Source: an uncultured Clostridia bacterium
GTDB taxonomy: Bacteria > Bacillota > Clostridia > Oscillospirales > Acutalibacteraceae
DNA length: 64,000 nucleotides
Direction of reading: 5' to 3'
NCBI GenBank assembly: GCA_946184295.1
Contig: CAMHEZ010000004.1
Span: 1-64,000, forward strand
The translations under genes were made by a program, and so were the position numbers. The first letter of the stretch is position 1, and each line of letters starts with the position of its first letter. Shown piece by piece: positions 15,985-25,304 of the stretch. The notes under the pieces are model-generated. The model ran no database searches, was not told the origin of the DNA, and was given only the letters and a program-made list of their open reading frames with translations.

Positions 15985-16132
15985 GACAATAAAGCAGTTG
16001 GCAGGTTTTGACTGCCCTCACCTCCGTTCTGATTTGGATAGGCGGACGGTCAATATTCATTTCAATGCGTTTTAGTGCGTTGATGTTGAGTGTTTTCACG
16101 AGGGAAGGTCGATATCTTGCCCCGTGTTTTTT
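15985..16132 (+). promoter_or_regulatory. infC leader with attenuator-like terminator (candidate L20 leader)
   Basis: About 190 bases separate the promoter from infC. Within them are a GGCAG/CTGCC hairpin (16000-16016), a central CCGT/ACGG region, and a terminator-like stem CACGAGGGAAG/CTTGCCCCGTG followed by six T residues (16097-16132). A terminator just before infC is the arrangement known from Firmicutes, where ribosomal protein L20 represses its own operon by promoting premature termination. L20 binding is inference; the terminator hairpin is seen directly. Confidence 0.6.
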
Positions 16133-16174
16133 GTTGCATTACAAAATTTTATTTTTATTTGGGGGTGCTTGGTC

Positions 16175-16696
16175 ATAGCCAAAGAACAACAGGTGCAGAT
16201 TAACGAAGACATTCGTGACAGGGAAGTACGCGTCATCGGCTCCAACGGCGATCAGCTCGGTATCATGAGTTCGTCGGAGGCGCTCAGCAAGGCAGCGGAG
16301 GCCAATCTCGATCTGGTCAAGATCGCTCCGCAGGCGACGCCGCCCGTCTGCAAAATCATGGACTACGGAAAATACCGTTTTGAACAGCAGAAGCGAGAGA
16401 AGGAAGCCAAAAAGAATCAGCGCACGTTTGATATCAAAGAGGTCAGACTTTCGCTCAACATTGATACGCATGACTTTGAAACCAAAGTCAAGCAGGCCAT
16501 CAAGTTCGTTCAGGGCGGGGACAAGGTCAAGGCGACGATTCGTTTCAGAGGACGTGAGCTGGGTCATCCGGAACACGGCTTGGAAATCATGAAAAAATTC
16601 GCCGAGGCGTTGGCGGACGTAGCGGTCGTGGAAAAGCCCGCAAAGCTTGAAGGACGCAGCATGATGATGTTCCTTGCGGCCAGGCCCAACAAGTAA
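16175..16696 (+). CDS. infC: Translation initiation factor IF-3
   Basis: IF3 binds the 30S subunit and checks start-codon and initiator-tRNA pairing. The N-domain (VQINEDIRDREVRVIGSNG), linker (EQQKREKEAKKNQ) and C-domain (EVRLSLNIDTHDFETKVKQA) are all recognisable. The start is probably the ATA at 16175 (IAKEQQVQ): it lies nine bases after GGGGG and fits the family length. The TTG at 16169 is only three bases from the same site, and the ORF track start at 16124 gives an unrelated N-terminus. Rare start codons in infC are known to allow IF3 to repress its own translation. Confidence 0.93.
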   Translation: MAKEQQVQINEDIRDREVRVIGSNGDQLGIMSSSEALSKAAEANLDLVKIAPQATPPVCKIMDYGKYRFEQQKREKEAKKNQRTFDIKEVRLSLNIDTHDFETKVKQAIKFVQGGDKVKATIRFRGRELGHPEHGLEIMKKFAEALADVAVVEKPAKLEGRSMMMFLAARPNK

Positions 16697-16720
16697 GATT
16701 CAATTGAGGAGGATACCCAA

Positions 16721-16924
16721 ATGCCCAAAATTAAGACACACAGCGGTGCGAAGAAGCGTTTTAAGATAACCAAGAACGGCAAGGTTCTGCACGGCAAGAC
16801 AAACAGAAGACATAAGCTCAACAGCGCCAAGAAGTCCACCAAGCGCAAGAGAAGCCTGAGAAAGATCGCTGTTACCGACAAGACCAATGTCGCTCAGGTA
16901 AAGAGACTGCTTCCCTACAAATAA
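16721..16924 (+). CDS. rpmI: 50S ribosomal protein L35
   Basis: The 67-residue basic protein begins MPKIKTHSGAKKRFK and ends with VKRLLPYK, the standard L35 pattern. It lies 24 bases after infC behind GGAGGA and before rplT, the conserved order of this operon. Confidence 0.98.
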   Translation: MPKIKTHSGAKKRFKITKNGKVLHGKTNRRHKLNSAKKSTKRKRSLRKIAVTDKTNVAQVKRLLPYK

Positions 16925-16987
16925 GCCACACGCTCCGGGAAGCAGCACTGAAATTCAAGACTATTATCTATTGGAGGTAACATATCA

Positions 16988-17344
16988 ATGGCACGTGTAA
17001 AGGGAGCTCTCGCAACACGCAAGAGAAGAAAAAAGACACTGAAGCTCGCTAAGGGCTACTGGGGTGCAAGAAGCAAGCACTTCAAGATGGCCAAAGAAGC
17101 CGTCATGAAGTCCGGCAACTATGCCTATATCGGCCGCAAGGCAAAGAAGCGCGATTTCCGCCGCCTCTGGATTACCAGAATTTCCGCCGCCTGCAAGTTC
17201 AACGGCATCAATTATTCGCAGTTCATGGACGGTCTCAAGAAGGCTGGCGTGACGCTCAACAGAAAGATGCTTTCCGAAATCGCGATCAGCGATCCCAAGG
17301 CATTCACCGCTCTGGTTGAGACCGCGAAGGAAGCCCGCAAGTAA
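16988..17344 (+). CDS. rplT: 50S ribosomal protein L20
   Basis: The 118-residue basic protein has the L20 start [16 protein letters not shown] and the conserved [10 protein letters not shown] and [13 protein letters not shown] regions. L20 is an early assembly protein on 23S rRNA and in Firmicutes is also the repressor of its own operon. GGAGG precedes the ATG. Confidence 0.98.
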   Translation: MARVKGALATRKRRKKTLKLAKGYWGARSKHFKMAKEAVMKSGNYAYIGRKAKKRDFRRLWITRISAACKFNGINYSQFMDGLKKAGVTLNRKMLSEIAISDPKAFTALVETAKEARK

Positions 17345-17381
17345 TTTTTGCATATCTGCCGATCATTCCGGTCGGTGTCAG

Positions 17382-17430
17382 CCGCGCCGCGTCAGTTTCT
17401 TCGGAAGCTCTCCGGCGTGGTTTTTGTTTT
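17382..17430 (+). terminator. Terminator after rplT
   Basis: CCGCGCCG pairs with CGGCGTGG (one G-U pair) and a T-rich run TTTTTGTTTT follows. Confidence 0.65.
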
Positions 17431-17454
17431 ATCTGATGGGGAGGGACTGATGAG

Positions 17455-18261
17455 ATGACCGTGACAACCATTACATCACGTGATAATCCCGCTTTCCGCC
17501 GGGCTGTCAAGTTAATGGACAGCGCCAAGGAACGCCGCAAATCCGGACTGATGATCTGCGAAGGGGCGCGTCTTTGCGCCGATGCGGCGGAAAGCGGCGT
17601 CGTAGGAGAAGAACTCTTTGTGACAGCGGCGGCGATGGAAAAATACGCCGATTATGTCGAAAAACTGACGGCGCACTGTCGCGCGGTCTATGAGATTACT
17701 GAGGACATGGCGGGCAAACTTAGCGATACCGAATCGACGCAAGGCGTTTTTCTCGTGGTCAGAACGCCGGCGGTGGAAGAAAATTTGGCGCATTTAAATC
17801 CGACGGGGCAGTATGTGCTGCTGGAAAATTTGCAGGATCCGTCCAATGTGGGGGCGGTTTTTCGCACCGCCGAGGCACTGGGCATTGACGGTATCATTCT
17901 GACAGACGGCAGCGCCTCCTGCTTTTCCCCAAAGGCGCTGCGTTCCGGTATGGGCGCGATGTTCCGCATTCCGATTTACCGCACAACTGATGCCCCTGCG
18001 GCCATGCGTGAAGCGGTAACACGGAACATGAGACCCATGGCAACAGTGCCGCGGGGGGATTCCTGTGACGTGACCGCGATGAAATTTTTCAAAGGGGCCA
18101 TCATGTGTATCGGCAACGAGGGCAATGGCCTGACGGAAGCGTTGATTGATGCCTGCCCCGAGAAAGTGACCATTCCCATGAACGGACGGGCCGAGTCACT
18201 CAACGCCGCGACAGCAGCGGCCATTTTAATGTGGGAAATGATGCGGGGATATATGAAATAA
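17455..18261 (+). CDS. TrmH/SpoU family RNA 2'-O-methyltransferase
   Basis: The 268-residue protein has an N-terminal RNA-binding substrate domain (residues 1-95) and a SPOUT catalytic domain. The three SpoU motifs are visible: LQDPSNVGAVFRTAEA, IGNEGNGL and IPMNGRAESLNAATA. The last loop forms the knotted SAM site. Similar proteins methylate 23S rRNA or tRNA ribose; the exact position is not predictable. It follows rplT after a terminator. The ATG at 17455 is preceded by GGAGGGA. Confidence 0.88.
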   Translation: MTVTTITSRDNPAFRRAVKLMDSAKERRKSGLMICEGARLCADAAESGVVGEELFVTAAAMEKYADYVEKLTAHCRAVYEITEDMAGKLSDTESTQGVFLVVRTPAVEENLAHLNPTGQYVLLENLQDPSNVGAVFRTAEALGIDGIILTDGSASCFSPKALRSGMGAMFRIPIYRTTDAPAAMREAVTRNMRPMATVPRGDSCDVTAMKFFKGAIMCIGNEGNGLTEALIDACPEKVTIPMNGRAESLNAATAAAILMWEMMRGYMK

Positions 18262-18277
18262 TTGTATCCGGAGAGAT

Positions 18278-18320
18278 GGAAGCGTACATCGTCGTTTGAT
18301 GATGTGCGCTTCCTGTTTTT
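18278..18320 (+). terminator. Rho-independent terminator after the SpoU methyltransferase gene
   Basis: A 13-base stem GGAAGCGTACATC/GATGTGCGCTTCC with one G-U pair is followed by TGTTTTTG. Confidence 0.85.
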
Positions 18321-18511
18321 GTATGACGAAGAGGTCGGTTGGCCTTGGAAGTGAAAATTCGATTGACAATATTTTACTTTATTAATAAAAAATTCATAAA
18401 TTTAATCGGACAACACTATATACTATATATAATTGTAAAATGAGTGAGTTGTGTCAATCAGGGAAACCTCACACTGCTATAGAGGATTAGTATCGAACGG
18501 GAGGGACGTAG
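18321..18511 (+). promoter_or_regulatory. AT-rich region with a candidate dprA promoter
   Basis: TTGACA at about 18363 is followed 17 bases later by TAAAAA, a weak -10. A second AT-rich stretch (CTATATACTATATATAAT) lies 50 bases further on. I cannot tell which is used. No coding frame is present. Confidence 0.4.
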
Positions 18512-19819
18512 ATGAACGGAATGAAAAACGCGAAAAAAGCAGATGAGGCGGTTTATGGCGTATGGCTGCAATTAGTGATGGGAGAGGGCAGCCGGAAGGT
18601 TCCGCTGCTGTTGGATTATTTCGGATCCTGTCGCGCGGTTTACGAATCCGATGACATTGAACGGCGGCTGAGCGGATTGCTGGTGCCGGGTGAAATCAGG
18701 AAAATGGCCGAAACGCCGCTTGACGCGGCTGTGGAAATCATGGAGGCGTGCGGTCGCCTGCATTACAAAGTGCTGACGCCGGACGATGAGACATATCCCC
18801 TCCGACTGCGCAACATTCCCGATTATCCCGCCGCGCTGTATATCAGCGGAGAATTGCCTGCGCTGGACGATGAGGTTTGCGTTGCGATGGTGGGAACGCG
18901 CCGCGCCAGCCGTTACGGCTACGATGCCGCCATGAGCATTGCGCGTGAACTCTCTGCCTGCGGTGCGATTATCATCAGCGGCTGCGCCAGAGGGATTGAT
19001 ACTGCCGCGCATCAGGGTGCGCTCATCGGCGGCAGCAGGACATTGGGCGTGCTGGGCTGCGGCATCAATACCCGCTACAATCTGGAAAATGAGGGATTAC
19101 GCAAGGTGATCTCCACCAGCGGTGCGCTGATTTCAGAGTATCCGCCGGGCGCGCCGCCGCTCAGTTACCATTTTCCCATCAGAAACCGGATTATCTCCGC
19201 GTTGTCGCTGGGCGTGATTGTGGTGGAGGCGGGCGACAAGAGCGGTTCGCTGATTACGGCGAATCTCGCGCTGGAGCAGGGCAAGGATATTTTTGCTGTA
19301 CCGGGTCAGATCAACCATTCATTAGCCAAGGGCGTCAACCGTCTGATTTCTGACGGTGCGAAACCCGTATCAAATGCGTATGATGTGCTGGAAGAGTATG
19401 TGGTACAGTTTCCGCACAGATTGCGGCTGGAAAATCTCGGCAACAAGAATGCCCGTGTATGGGATAAGGGCGTGCGTCCCAAGTGGGAGCGGGAGCCATC
19501 CGTTTCGGTAAAAACGGATGCCGGTATGTCGCGCCCAAAGACGCCGCCCAAGATTGAGACCGCTGTCGAAGAAGAGCAATATACGCCAAAGCGTGTCCCA
19601 TCGGCCACTGTGGCACAAACAGAAAAAAATCCGCCCGTTGGCATATCGGAGAATGCCGTTAAGGTGTGGAAGGTGCTGGACGATGTTCCGAAGCAACTGG
19701 AAGAAATCGCTGTGGCTTCCGGACTGTCCGCACCGGAAACGATGAAGTGCATGACCGAGCTGGAGCTTTACGGCGCGGTAAATATTCTGCCCGGAAAAAG
19801 ATATACGGGAAAGTCATAA
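18512..19819 (+). CDS. dprA: DNA processing protein DprA
   Basis: DprA loads RecA on single-stranded DNA during natural transformation. The 435-residue protein has an N-terminal SAM-like region, then the Rossmann-like DNA-binding core with VGTRRASRYG, SGCARGIDTAAH, GCGINTRYN, FPIRNRIISALS and AGDKSGSLITA. A variable linker (about 305-380) and a C-terminal winged-helix region follow (VWKVLDDVPKQLEEIAVASG). GGAGGG precedes the ATG. It starts the dprA-topA-trmFO run common in Firmicutes. It does not by itself show that the organism is competent. Confidence 0.95.
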   Translation: MNGMKNAKKADEAVYGVWLQLVMGEGSRKVPLLLDYFGSCRAVYESDDIERRLSGLLVPGEIRKMAETPLDAAVEIMEACGRLHYKVLTPDDETYPLRLRNIPDYPAALYISGELPALDDEVCVAMVGTRRASRYGYDAAMSIARELSACGAIIISGCARGIDTAAHQGALIGGSRTLGVLGCGINTRYNLENEGLRKVISTSGALISEYPPGAPPLSYHFPIRNRIISALSLGVIVVEAGDKSGSLITANLALEQGKDIFAVPGQINHSLAKGVNRLISDGAKPVSNAYDVLEEYVVQFPHRLRLENLGNKNARVWDKGVRPKWEREPSVSVKTDAGMSRPKTPPKIETAVEEEQYTPKRVPSATVAQTEKNPPVGISENAVKVWKVLDDVPKQLEEIAVASGLSAPETMKCMTELELYGAVNILPGKRYTGKS

Positions 19820-19856
19820 CACATGATCGGGCAATCTATCACGAATAAGGAAAGGC

Positions 19857-21971
19857 ATGATATCGTTGTCTAAACTGGTTATCGTTGAGTCGCCTGCTAA
19901 GGCGAAAACCATCAAAAAATACCTCGGTGCGGGATATGACGTGATCGCGTCCATGGGGCACGTCCGGGATCTGCCAAAAAGCAGACTGGGCGTTGACGTC
20001 AAACACGATTTCAAACCGAAGTATGAGATTATCAAGGGCAAGGAAGATTTGGTTGACAAGCTCAAAAAGGCTGCGGAGAAAAGCGACTTTGTCTATCTCG
20101 CCACCGACCCGGATCGCGAGGGAGAGGCTATTTCATGGCATCTGGCGTATATCCTGGGGCTGGATTTGAATGACAAAAACCGCGTGACATTCAACGAAAT
20201 TACCAAGGGAACCGTGCAGAGCGGCATTCAGAATCCCCGCAGCATTGACATGAAGCTGGTCAACGCGCAGCAGTGCCGCCGTCTGCTTGACAGAATTGTC
20301 GGTTATCGTCTCAGTCCCTTTGTCTCGCAGAAGATACGCCGCGGGCTTTCCGCCGGGCGCGTGCAGTCGGTGGCCGTGCGTGTCATCTGTGACAGAGAAG
20401 AGGAAATCCGCGCCTTTGTGCCGGAGGAGTACTGGACGATTGAGGGCAAGTTTATTCCCAAGGGCAGCCGCAAGGCTTTCCCCGCGCAGTTCTACGGCAC
20501 CGCCGAGGACGGCAAAATGCAGATTGCCAATAAGGAACAGGCCGACGGTATTCTGGCGGAGTTGGAGCAGGCGGAATTTGTCGTTTCCAAGCTCAAAAAA
20601 GGTACCCGCCGCAAGACGCCGGCACCGCCCTTTATCACGTCCACCTTGCAGCAGGAGGCCAGCCGCAAGCTCAATTTCCAGAGCCGCCGCACCATGAAAG
20701 TGGCGCAGGAATTATATGAAGGCGTGGAAATTGAAGGCATGGGCGCGGTCGGTATCATCACTTATATGAGAACCGACTCGCTGCGCATTTCCGACGATGC
20801 GCGCGCCGAGGGCACTGAGTATATCCGCAATCGCTGGGGCGAGAAATACCTTCCGTCCAAGCCTTACAACTTCAAGACCAAGGCGGGCGCACAGGACGGT
20901 CACGAGGCGATTCGTCCCACCATGCCTTCGCTCGACCCGGACAGCATCAAGGACAGCCTGACGTCCGACCAATACAAGCTCTACAAGCTCATCTGGTCGC
21001 GTTTTACCGCCAGCCTGATGGCGCAGTGTGTTCACGATACCATCAGCGTGGACATCACGGCAGGGAAATACCTCTTCAAAGCGTCAGGCTATACGGTGAA
21101 ATTTGACGGTTACACGGTGCTGTATGAAGAGAGCAAGGACGAGGACGACGAGAACAGCGGCGCGCTGCCTCCGCTCGAAGAGGGTATGCCGCTGAAGGTC
21201 AAGGAAATTGGCGAGCAGCAGCATTTTACCCAGCCGCCCGCACGATATACCGAAGCCACACTCATCAAGGCGCTGGAAGAAAACGGCATCGGCCGGCCGT
21301 CCACCTACGCCACAATCATCACCACGGTGGTGGGGCGCGAGTATGTGGTGCGCGACGGCAAGGCGCTGCGTCCCACCGAACTCGGCGAGCTGGTCAACAA
21401 GCTGCTCAAGGAGCGTTTCTCCAAGTTTGTGAATCTGAAATTCACCGCCGGCATGGAAAAGAATCTCGACAGCATTGCCGACGGCTCCAAGGAATGGATT
21501 GACACTCTGGGCGAATTTTACGGGGATTTTGAACAGAACCTTTCCGACGTCAAGAAGGCGATGGAAGGCATCGACATGAAGATTCCCGATGAGGAAACCG
21601 ACATTGTCTGTGAGAAGTGCGGGCGCAAGATGGTGATTAAGACGGGGCGTTACGGCAAATTTATTGCCTGTCCCGGCTTCCCGGAGTGCCGCAACATCAA
21701 GAAAATTGTCCATGAGATTGACGCAGAGTGCCCCAAGTGCGGCGCCAAGGTCGTGCAGAAGAAATCCAAGCGCGGCAAGGTGTTCTATGGCTGCGGCAGA
21801 TATCCCGAGTGTGATTTTGTGTCGTGGGACGAACCGACCCGCGAGAAGTGCCCGCAGTGCGGCAAGATTCTCTATAAAAAGCAAACCAAGAAAATCAACA
21901 AGCTGTACTGCGCCGACAAGGAGTGCGGTTACAGCCGGAATATTGAAACGACCGAGGAAGGTGCCGAATGA
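19857..21971 (+). CDS. topA: DNA topoisomerase I
   Basis: This type IA topoisomerase relaxes negative supercoils. The 704-residue protein has the Toprim domain (LVIVESPAKAKTIKKYLG; acidic DPDREGEAI), the catalytic tyrosine in ITYMRTDS, and gate-domain motifs (RRLLDRIVGYRLSP; SAGRVQSVAVR). It ends in three C-terminal four-cysteine zinc fingers, starting CEKCGRKM, CPKCGAKV and CPQCGKIL. Its stop overlaps the trmFO start by ATGA, so the two are coupled. Confidence 0.98.
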   Translation: MISLSKLVIVESPAKAKTIKKYLGAGYDVIASMGHVRDLPKSRLGVDVKHDFKPKYEIIKGKEDLVDKLKKAAEKSDFVYLATDPDREGEAISWHLAYILGLDLNDKNRVTFNEITKGTVQSGIQNPRSIDMKLVNAQQCRRLLDRIVGYRLSPFVSQKIRRGLSAGRVQSVAVRVICDREEEIRAFVPEEYWTIEGKFIPKGSRKAFPAQFYGTAEDGKMQIANKEQADGILAELEQAEFVVSKLKKGTRRKTPAPPFITSTLQQEASRKLNFQSRRTMKVAQELYEGVEIEGMGAVGIITYMRTDSLRISDDARAEGTEYIRNRWGEKYLPSKPYNFKTKAGAQDGHEAIRPTMPSLDPDSIKDSLTSDQYKLYKLIWSRFTASLMAQCVHDTISVDITAGKYLFKASGYTVKFDGYTVLYEESKDEDDENSGALPPLEEGMPLKVKEIGEQQHFTQPPARYTEATLIKALEENGIGRPSTYATIITTVVGREYVVRDGKALRPTELGELVNKLLKERFSKFVNLKFTAGMEKNLDSIADGSKEWIDTLGEFYGDFEQNLSDVKKAMEGIDMKIPDEETDIVCEKCGRKMVIKTGRYGKFIACPGFPECRNIKKIVHEIDAECPKCGAKVVQKKSKRGKVFYGCGRYPECDFVSWDEPTREKCPQCGKILYKKQTKKINKLYCADKECGYSRNIETTEEGAE

Positions 21972-23272
21972 GTGTTACCATCATAGGAGCGGGTCTGGCA
22001 GGCTGTGAAGCGGCGTGGCAGTGCGCCGAGAACGGCGTGAAGGTTCGGCTCTTTGAAATGAAGCCGGTCAAATTTACCCCTGCCCACAAGAATCCCGACT
22101 TCGCGGAGCTGATTTGCTCCAACTCGCTCAAAGCGGCGCGCATTGATTCCGCGGCGGGTCTGATGAAAGAGGAAATGCGGCGGCTGGGTTCGCTGCTGCT
22201 GCGGGTCGCGGACGAATGCGCCGTTCCGGCGGGCGGCGCGTTGGCGGTGGACAGAAATCAATTTGCCGCCAAGGTCACTGCCGCGATACGCAGTCACCCC
22301 AATATCACAGTCATCGAGCAGGAGGTCACGGACATTCCCGACGATGAGGTGGTCATTATCGCGTCGGGACCGCTGACCAGCGAACCGCTTTCCAAGGCAA
22401 TCGGCAAATTATGCGGCCACGAATTTTTGAATTTCCACGATGCGGCGGCGCCGATTGTGACCGCCGAGAGTATCGACTTGAGTTGCGCGTTTGCCGCCTC
22501 TCGTTACGATCGCGGCGGGGACGACGATTATATCAACTGCCCCATGAACAAGGAGCAGTATGAAGCCTTTCAGGAAGCGCTGGTCAGCGCCGAGCGCGCA
22601 CCCCTGCATGAATTCGAAAAAGACGGCGTGAAGGTGTACGAGGGCTGTATGCCGATTGAAATTCTCGCCTCGCGCGGCAAAGACGCCATTCGCTACGGTC
22701 CGATGAAACCGGTGGGTCTGCGCGACCCGCACACAGGGCATCGTCCGTGGGCGAATTTGCAGCTTCGGAAGGAAAACCGCGAGGGCACGCTGTATAATCT
22801 GGTGGGCTTTCAGACCAATCTCAAATTCGGGGAGCAAAAGCGGGTGTTCGGCATGATTCCCGCACTGAAAAACGCCGAATTCATGCGCTACGGTGTGATG
22901 CACCGCAACACGTTCCTCAATTCTCCCAAGCTGCTCAACGGCGATTATTCCATGATTGACCACCCGCATATTTTCTTCGCCGGTCAGATCACGGGCGTAG
23001 AGGGATATATGGAGTCAGCGGGTTCCGGTCTGTTGTGCGGCATTAATGCCGTGCGCACCTTGCAGAGCAGGGAACGGTTGATTCTGCCGGATTTCACGAT
23101 GCTGGGCGCGCTGCAAGGTCACATCTGCAACCGTGAAACCAAGGACTTCCAGCCGATGGGGGCGAATTTCGGCATCCTGCCGCCCATCGAGCCGAAAATC
23201 CGGGACAAACGGGAACGGTATGCCGCGTTGAGCGCGCGTTCGATGGTTTATTTTGAGAGTATGATGCACTGA
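21968..23272 (+). CDS. trmFO: Methylenetetrahydrofolate--tRNA-(uracil-5-)-methyltransferase TrmFO
   Basis: TrmFO makes 5-methyluridine at tRNA position 54, using methylene-tetrahydrofolate and FAD. The 434-residue protein begins with the FAD-binding VTIIGAGLAGCEAAW and has the family motifs LICSNSLK, CPMNKEQYEAF, EGCMPIEILA and YMESAGSGLLCGINA. It overlaps topA by four bases. Presence of this folate-type enzyme fits Firmicutes. Confidence 0.97.
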   Translation: MSVTIIGAGLAGCEAAWQCAENGVKVRLFEMKPVKFTPAHKNPDFAELICSNSLKAARIDSAAGLMKEEMRRLGSLLLRVADECAVPAGGALAVDRNQFAAKVTAAIRSHPNITVIEQEVTDIPDDEVVIIASGPLTSEPLSKAIGKLCGHEFLNFHDAAAPIVTAESIDLSCAFAASRYDRGGDDDYINCPMNKEQYEAFQEALVSAERAPLHEFEKDGVKVYEGCMPIEILASRGKDAIRYGPMKPVGLRDPHTGHRPWANLQLRKENREGTLYNLVGFQTNLKFGEQKRVFGMIPALKNAEFMRYGVMHRNTFLNSPKLLNGDYSMIDHPHIFFAGQITGVEGYMESAGSGLLCGINAVRTLQSRERLILPDFTMLGALQGHICNRETKDFQPMGANFGILPPIEPKIRDKRERYAALSARSMVYFESMMH

Positions 23273-23297
23273 CAATTAACATAAAGAGAGGATAACG

Positions 23298-24311
23298 GTG
23301 AAAAGTATGAAAATTATTGTTGACGCATTCGGCGGAGATAACGCGCCGTTGGAAATCATCAAGGGCTGCGCGATGGCGGTCGAAAAATTTGACGATGTGG
23401 ATATCATTCTGACCGGCGACGAGGCGACAATCCGCGAGGTGGCAGAGGAAAACGAGATTTCCCCCGACCGCATGGACATCGTTCACGCGCCCGACGTTAT
23501 CAGTATGTCTGACCACCCCACCGAGTTGATGAAGTCCAAGAAGGACAGCTCGATGGCGCTGGCGCTCCGATTGCTGGCCGACGGCGAGGGCGACGCGATG
23601 ATCGGTGCCGGCAGCACCGGCGCGATGCTCACGGGCGCGACGCTGATTGTCAAGCGCATTAAGGGCATCAAGCGCCCCGCACTTGCGCCGATTATGCCCA
23701 ACGCGAACGGTATGTTCATGCTGATTGACTGCGGCGCGAATGCCGACTGCCGCCCCGAAATGCTGGTGCAGTTTGCCCATATGGGTTCGGTATACATGAA
23801 AAACGTCATGGGGGTGGAAAGTCCCCGCGTCGGTCTGGCCAATATCGGCACCGAGGAAACCAAGGGCGACGAACTGCGCAAGGCGACGTTTGAACTGCTG
23901 AAAAAGGAGCCGAATCTGAATTTCATCGGCAATTTTGAAACCCGTGACATTGCCGAAGGCGGTGTGGACGTGCTGGTGGCGGACGGTTTCACCGGCAATA
24001 TCATTTTGAAAACCTATGAAGGCGTGGCGTCGATGGTGGCGCATAAATTCAAGGACGTCTTTACCAAAAACGTCAAGAATAAGCTGGCAACGGCGGTCAT
24101 GCTGGGCGATATCAACGAGGTCAAAAAGTCGATGGACCATAACGAATACGGCGGCGCGCCGTTCCTCGGCGTGAAAAAGCCGGTGTTCAAGGCGCACGGC
24201 AGTAGTAAGGCCATTACGATCTGTAACGCCATCAAGCTCACCCGCGAGTTTGTATCGAGTGACGTGATCGGTAAGATTGCGGCGGATATCAGCGCAGGCA
24301 GCGAAGAATAA
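23298..24311 (+). CDS. plsX: Phosphate acyltransferase PlsX
   Basis: PlsX makes acyl-phosphate from acyl-ACP for the first step of phospholipid synthesis. The protein opens with MKIIVDAFGGDNAPLEI and has IGAGSTGAMLTGA, LANIGTEETKGDE and the C-terminal EYGGAPFLGVKKPVFKAHG. I kept the GTG at 23298, because GAGAGG is six bases before it; the ATG at 23307 is 15 bases away. In many Firmicutes acpP and rnc follow; here repeat copy A and two accessory genes intervene and acpP is missing. Confidence 0.96.
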   Translation: MKSMKIIVDAFGGDNAPLEIIKGCAMAVEKFDDVDIILTGDEATIREVAEENEISPDRMDIVHAPDVISMSDHPTELMKSKKDSSMALALRLLADGEGDAMIGAGSTGAMLTGATLIVKRIKGIKRPALAPIMPNANGMFMLIDCGANADCRPEMLVQFAHMGSVYMKNVMGVESPRVGLANIGTEETKGDELRKATFELLKKEPNLNFIGNFETRDIAEGGVDVLVADGFTGNIILKTYEGVASMVAHKFKDVFTKNVKNKLATAVMLGDINEVKKSMDHNEYGGAPFLGVKKPVFKAHGSSKAITICNAIKLTREFVSSDVIGKIAADISAGSEE

Positions 24312-24312
24312 A

Positions 24313-24472
24313 GACGCGCCCGTACAATGGGGTGCAGGGGACTGGTTCCCTGCCGAGGTCAAGGGCGAGGAGCCCTTGCAGGGGAGTGGGGACAGCGTCC
24401 CCACAAGCGAAGCCATTGGCTGAGCGAGCAAGACGCGCCAAGATAACCGATAAGGGGTGGGCGAATACAGAA
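24313..24472 (+). repeat. Modular hairpin repeat, copy A (forward)
   Basis: Consecutive stems are GCAGGG/CCCTGC, AAGGGC/GCCCTT, GTGGGGAC/GTCCCCAC and AGCCA/TGGCT. The shared tail GCAAGACGCGCCAAGATAAC follows, then GGGCGAATACAG. It starts at the plsX stop and ends at the start codon of the next gene. Confidence 0.85.
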
Positions 24473-24473
24473 C

Positions 24474-25304
24474 ATGAGCAACTTCAAAATCAATTTTTCA
24501 CTGAAACCGCTTGACGACATCACGCCGTGGGGCGGAACGAAACCAAGTCTGCAATGGTTCGGCATGACCGACGGACAGCTTTGGATTACGGTGGGAGAAA
24601 ACAATATCTATGAATATTCCCAAGCTGCCATTGACCATTTTCATTGTGACCTGCGTTATAACGATTATCAGTTGTCCCGTTTTCTGGAGGATTTTTCGGA
24701 CACCTTCCGTTTTGTGAGAGAGCCGATTCCTGCCGCGCTGTATGACAGGCTGGATACCTTTCGGGACAGGGTACACCACTGGAATGACGCGCAGATCGGC
24801 GACGATGATGACGACGATGACGACGCCTACTGGGACTTATACGAATCGCTGACAGAGTGGTATCAGCGACGCTCGTTTGATTCGGGACACCTCGTCGGCG
24901 GGCCGCATTTCACCTTTTGCCGCGGCGGAGAGAACATTAAAATATGTTGGGAAAGTAACGACCGACTGGACAACGGCGGCCATATCTGGACGGTTCCCTG
25001 CGGCGTATATGAATTGCCCTACCGCGCATTTGTGAGCGAGGTGGAGCGGTTTTACACGGCATTTTTTGAAGCGATGGACAAACAGGGGGAGTGCGCTCTG
25101 CGAAAAGATTGGGGCGCGGTCGAGGTGGACAAGGCATATTTGGCGAAGGAACACACCGAGCGGAAAATTGGTTTTTCCCAAGCGGTCGCGCTTCTCTCTG
25201 CGCCCTGCACCCCGGAAGAATGCACTGATTGGGCGAAGGTAGAGGCGCTCTACCGTAAAATGAACGAGGAACTTGAAAAAATGCATAATGGAAAGGGATT
25301 ATAA
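24474..25304 (+). CDS. Hypothetical protein, possibly DUF5984-like
   Basis: The 276-residue protein is soluble, without signal peptide or membrane segment. Its N-terminus (FSLKPLDDITPWG and LQWFGMTDGQLWI) resembles the DUF5984 family as I remember it; this needs a profile search. A run of eight aspartates lies at about residues 110-117. Aromatic residues are frequent, and HFTFCRGGENIKICWES is a possible beta hairpin. The start lies directly at the end of repeat A, with only a distant GGGGTG as ribosome site. It is followed without gap by a methyltransferase gene. The pair is accessory within the plsX-rnc region. Confidence 0.7.
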   Translation: MSNFKINFSLKPLDDITPWGGTKPSLQWFGMTDGQLWITVGENNIYEYSQAAIDHFHCDLRYNDYQLSRFLEDFSDTFRFVREPIPAALYDRLDTFRDRVHHWNDAQIGDDDDDDDDAYWDLYESLTEWYQRRSFDSGHLVGGPHFTFCRGGENIKICWESNDRLDNGGHIWTVPCGVYELPYRAFVSEVERFYTAFFEAMDKQGECALRKDWGAVEVDKAYLAKEHTERKIGFSQAVALLSAPCTPEECTDWAKVEALYRKMNEELEKMHNGKGL

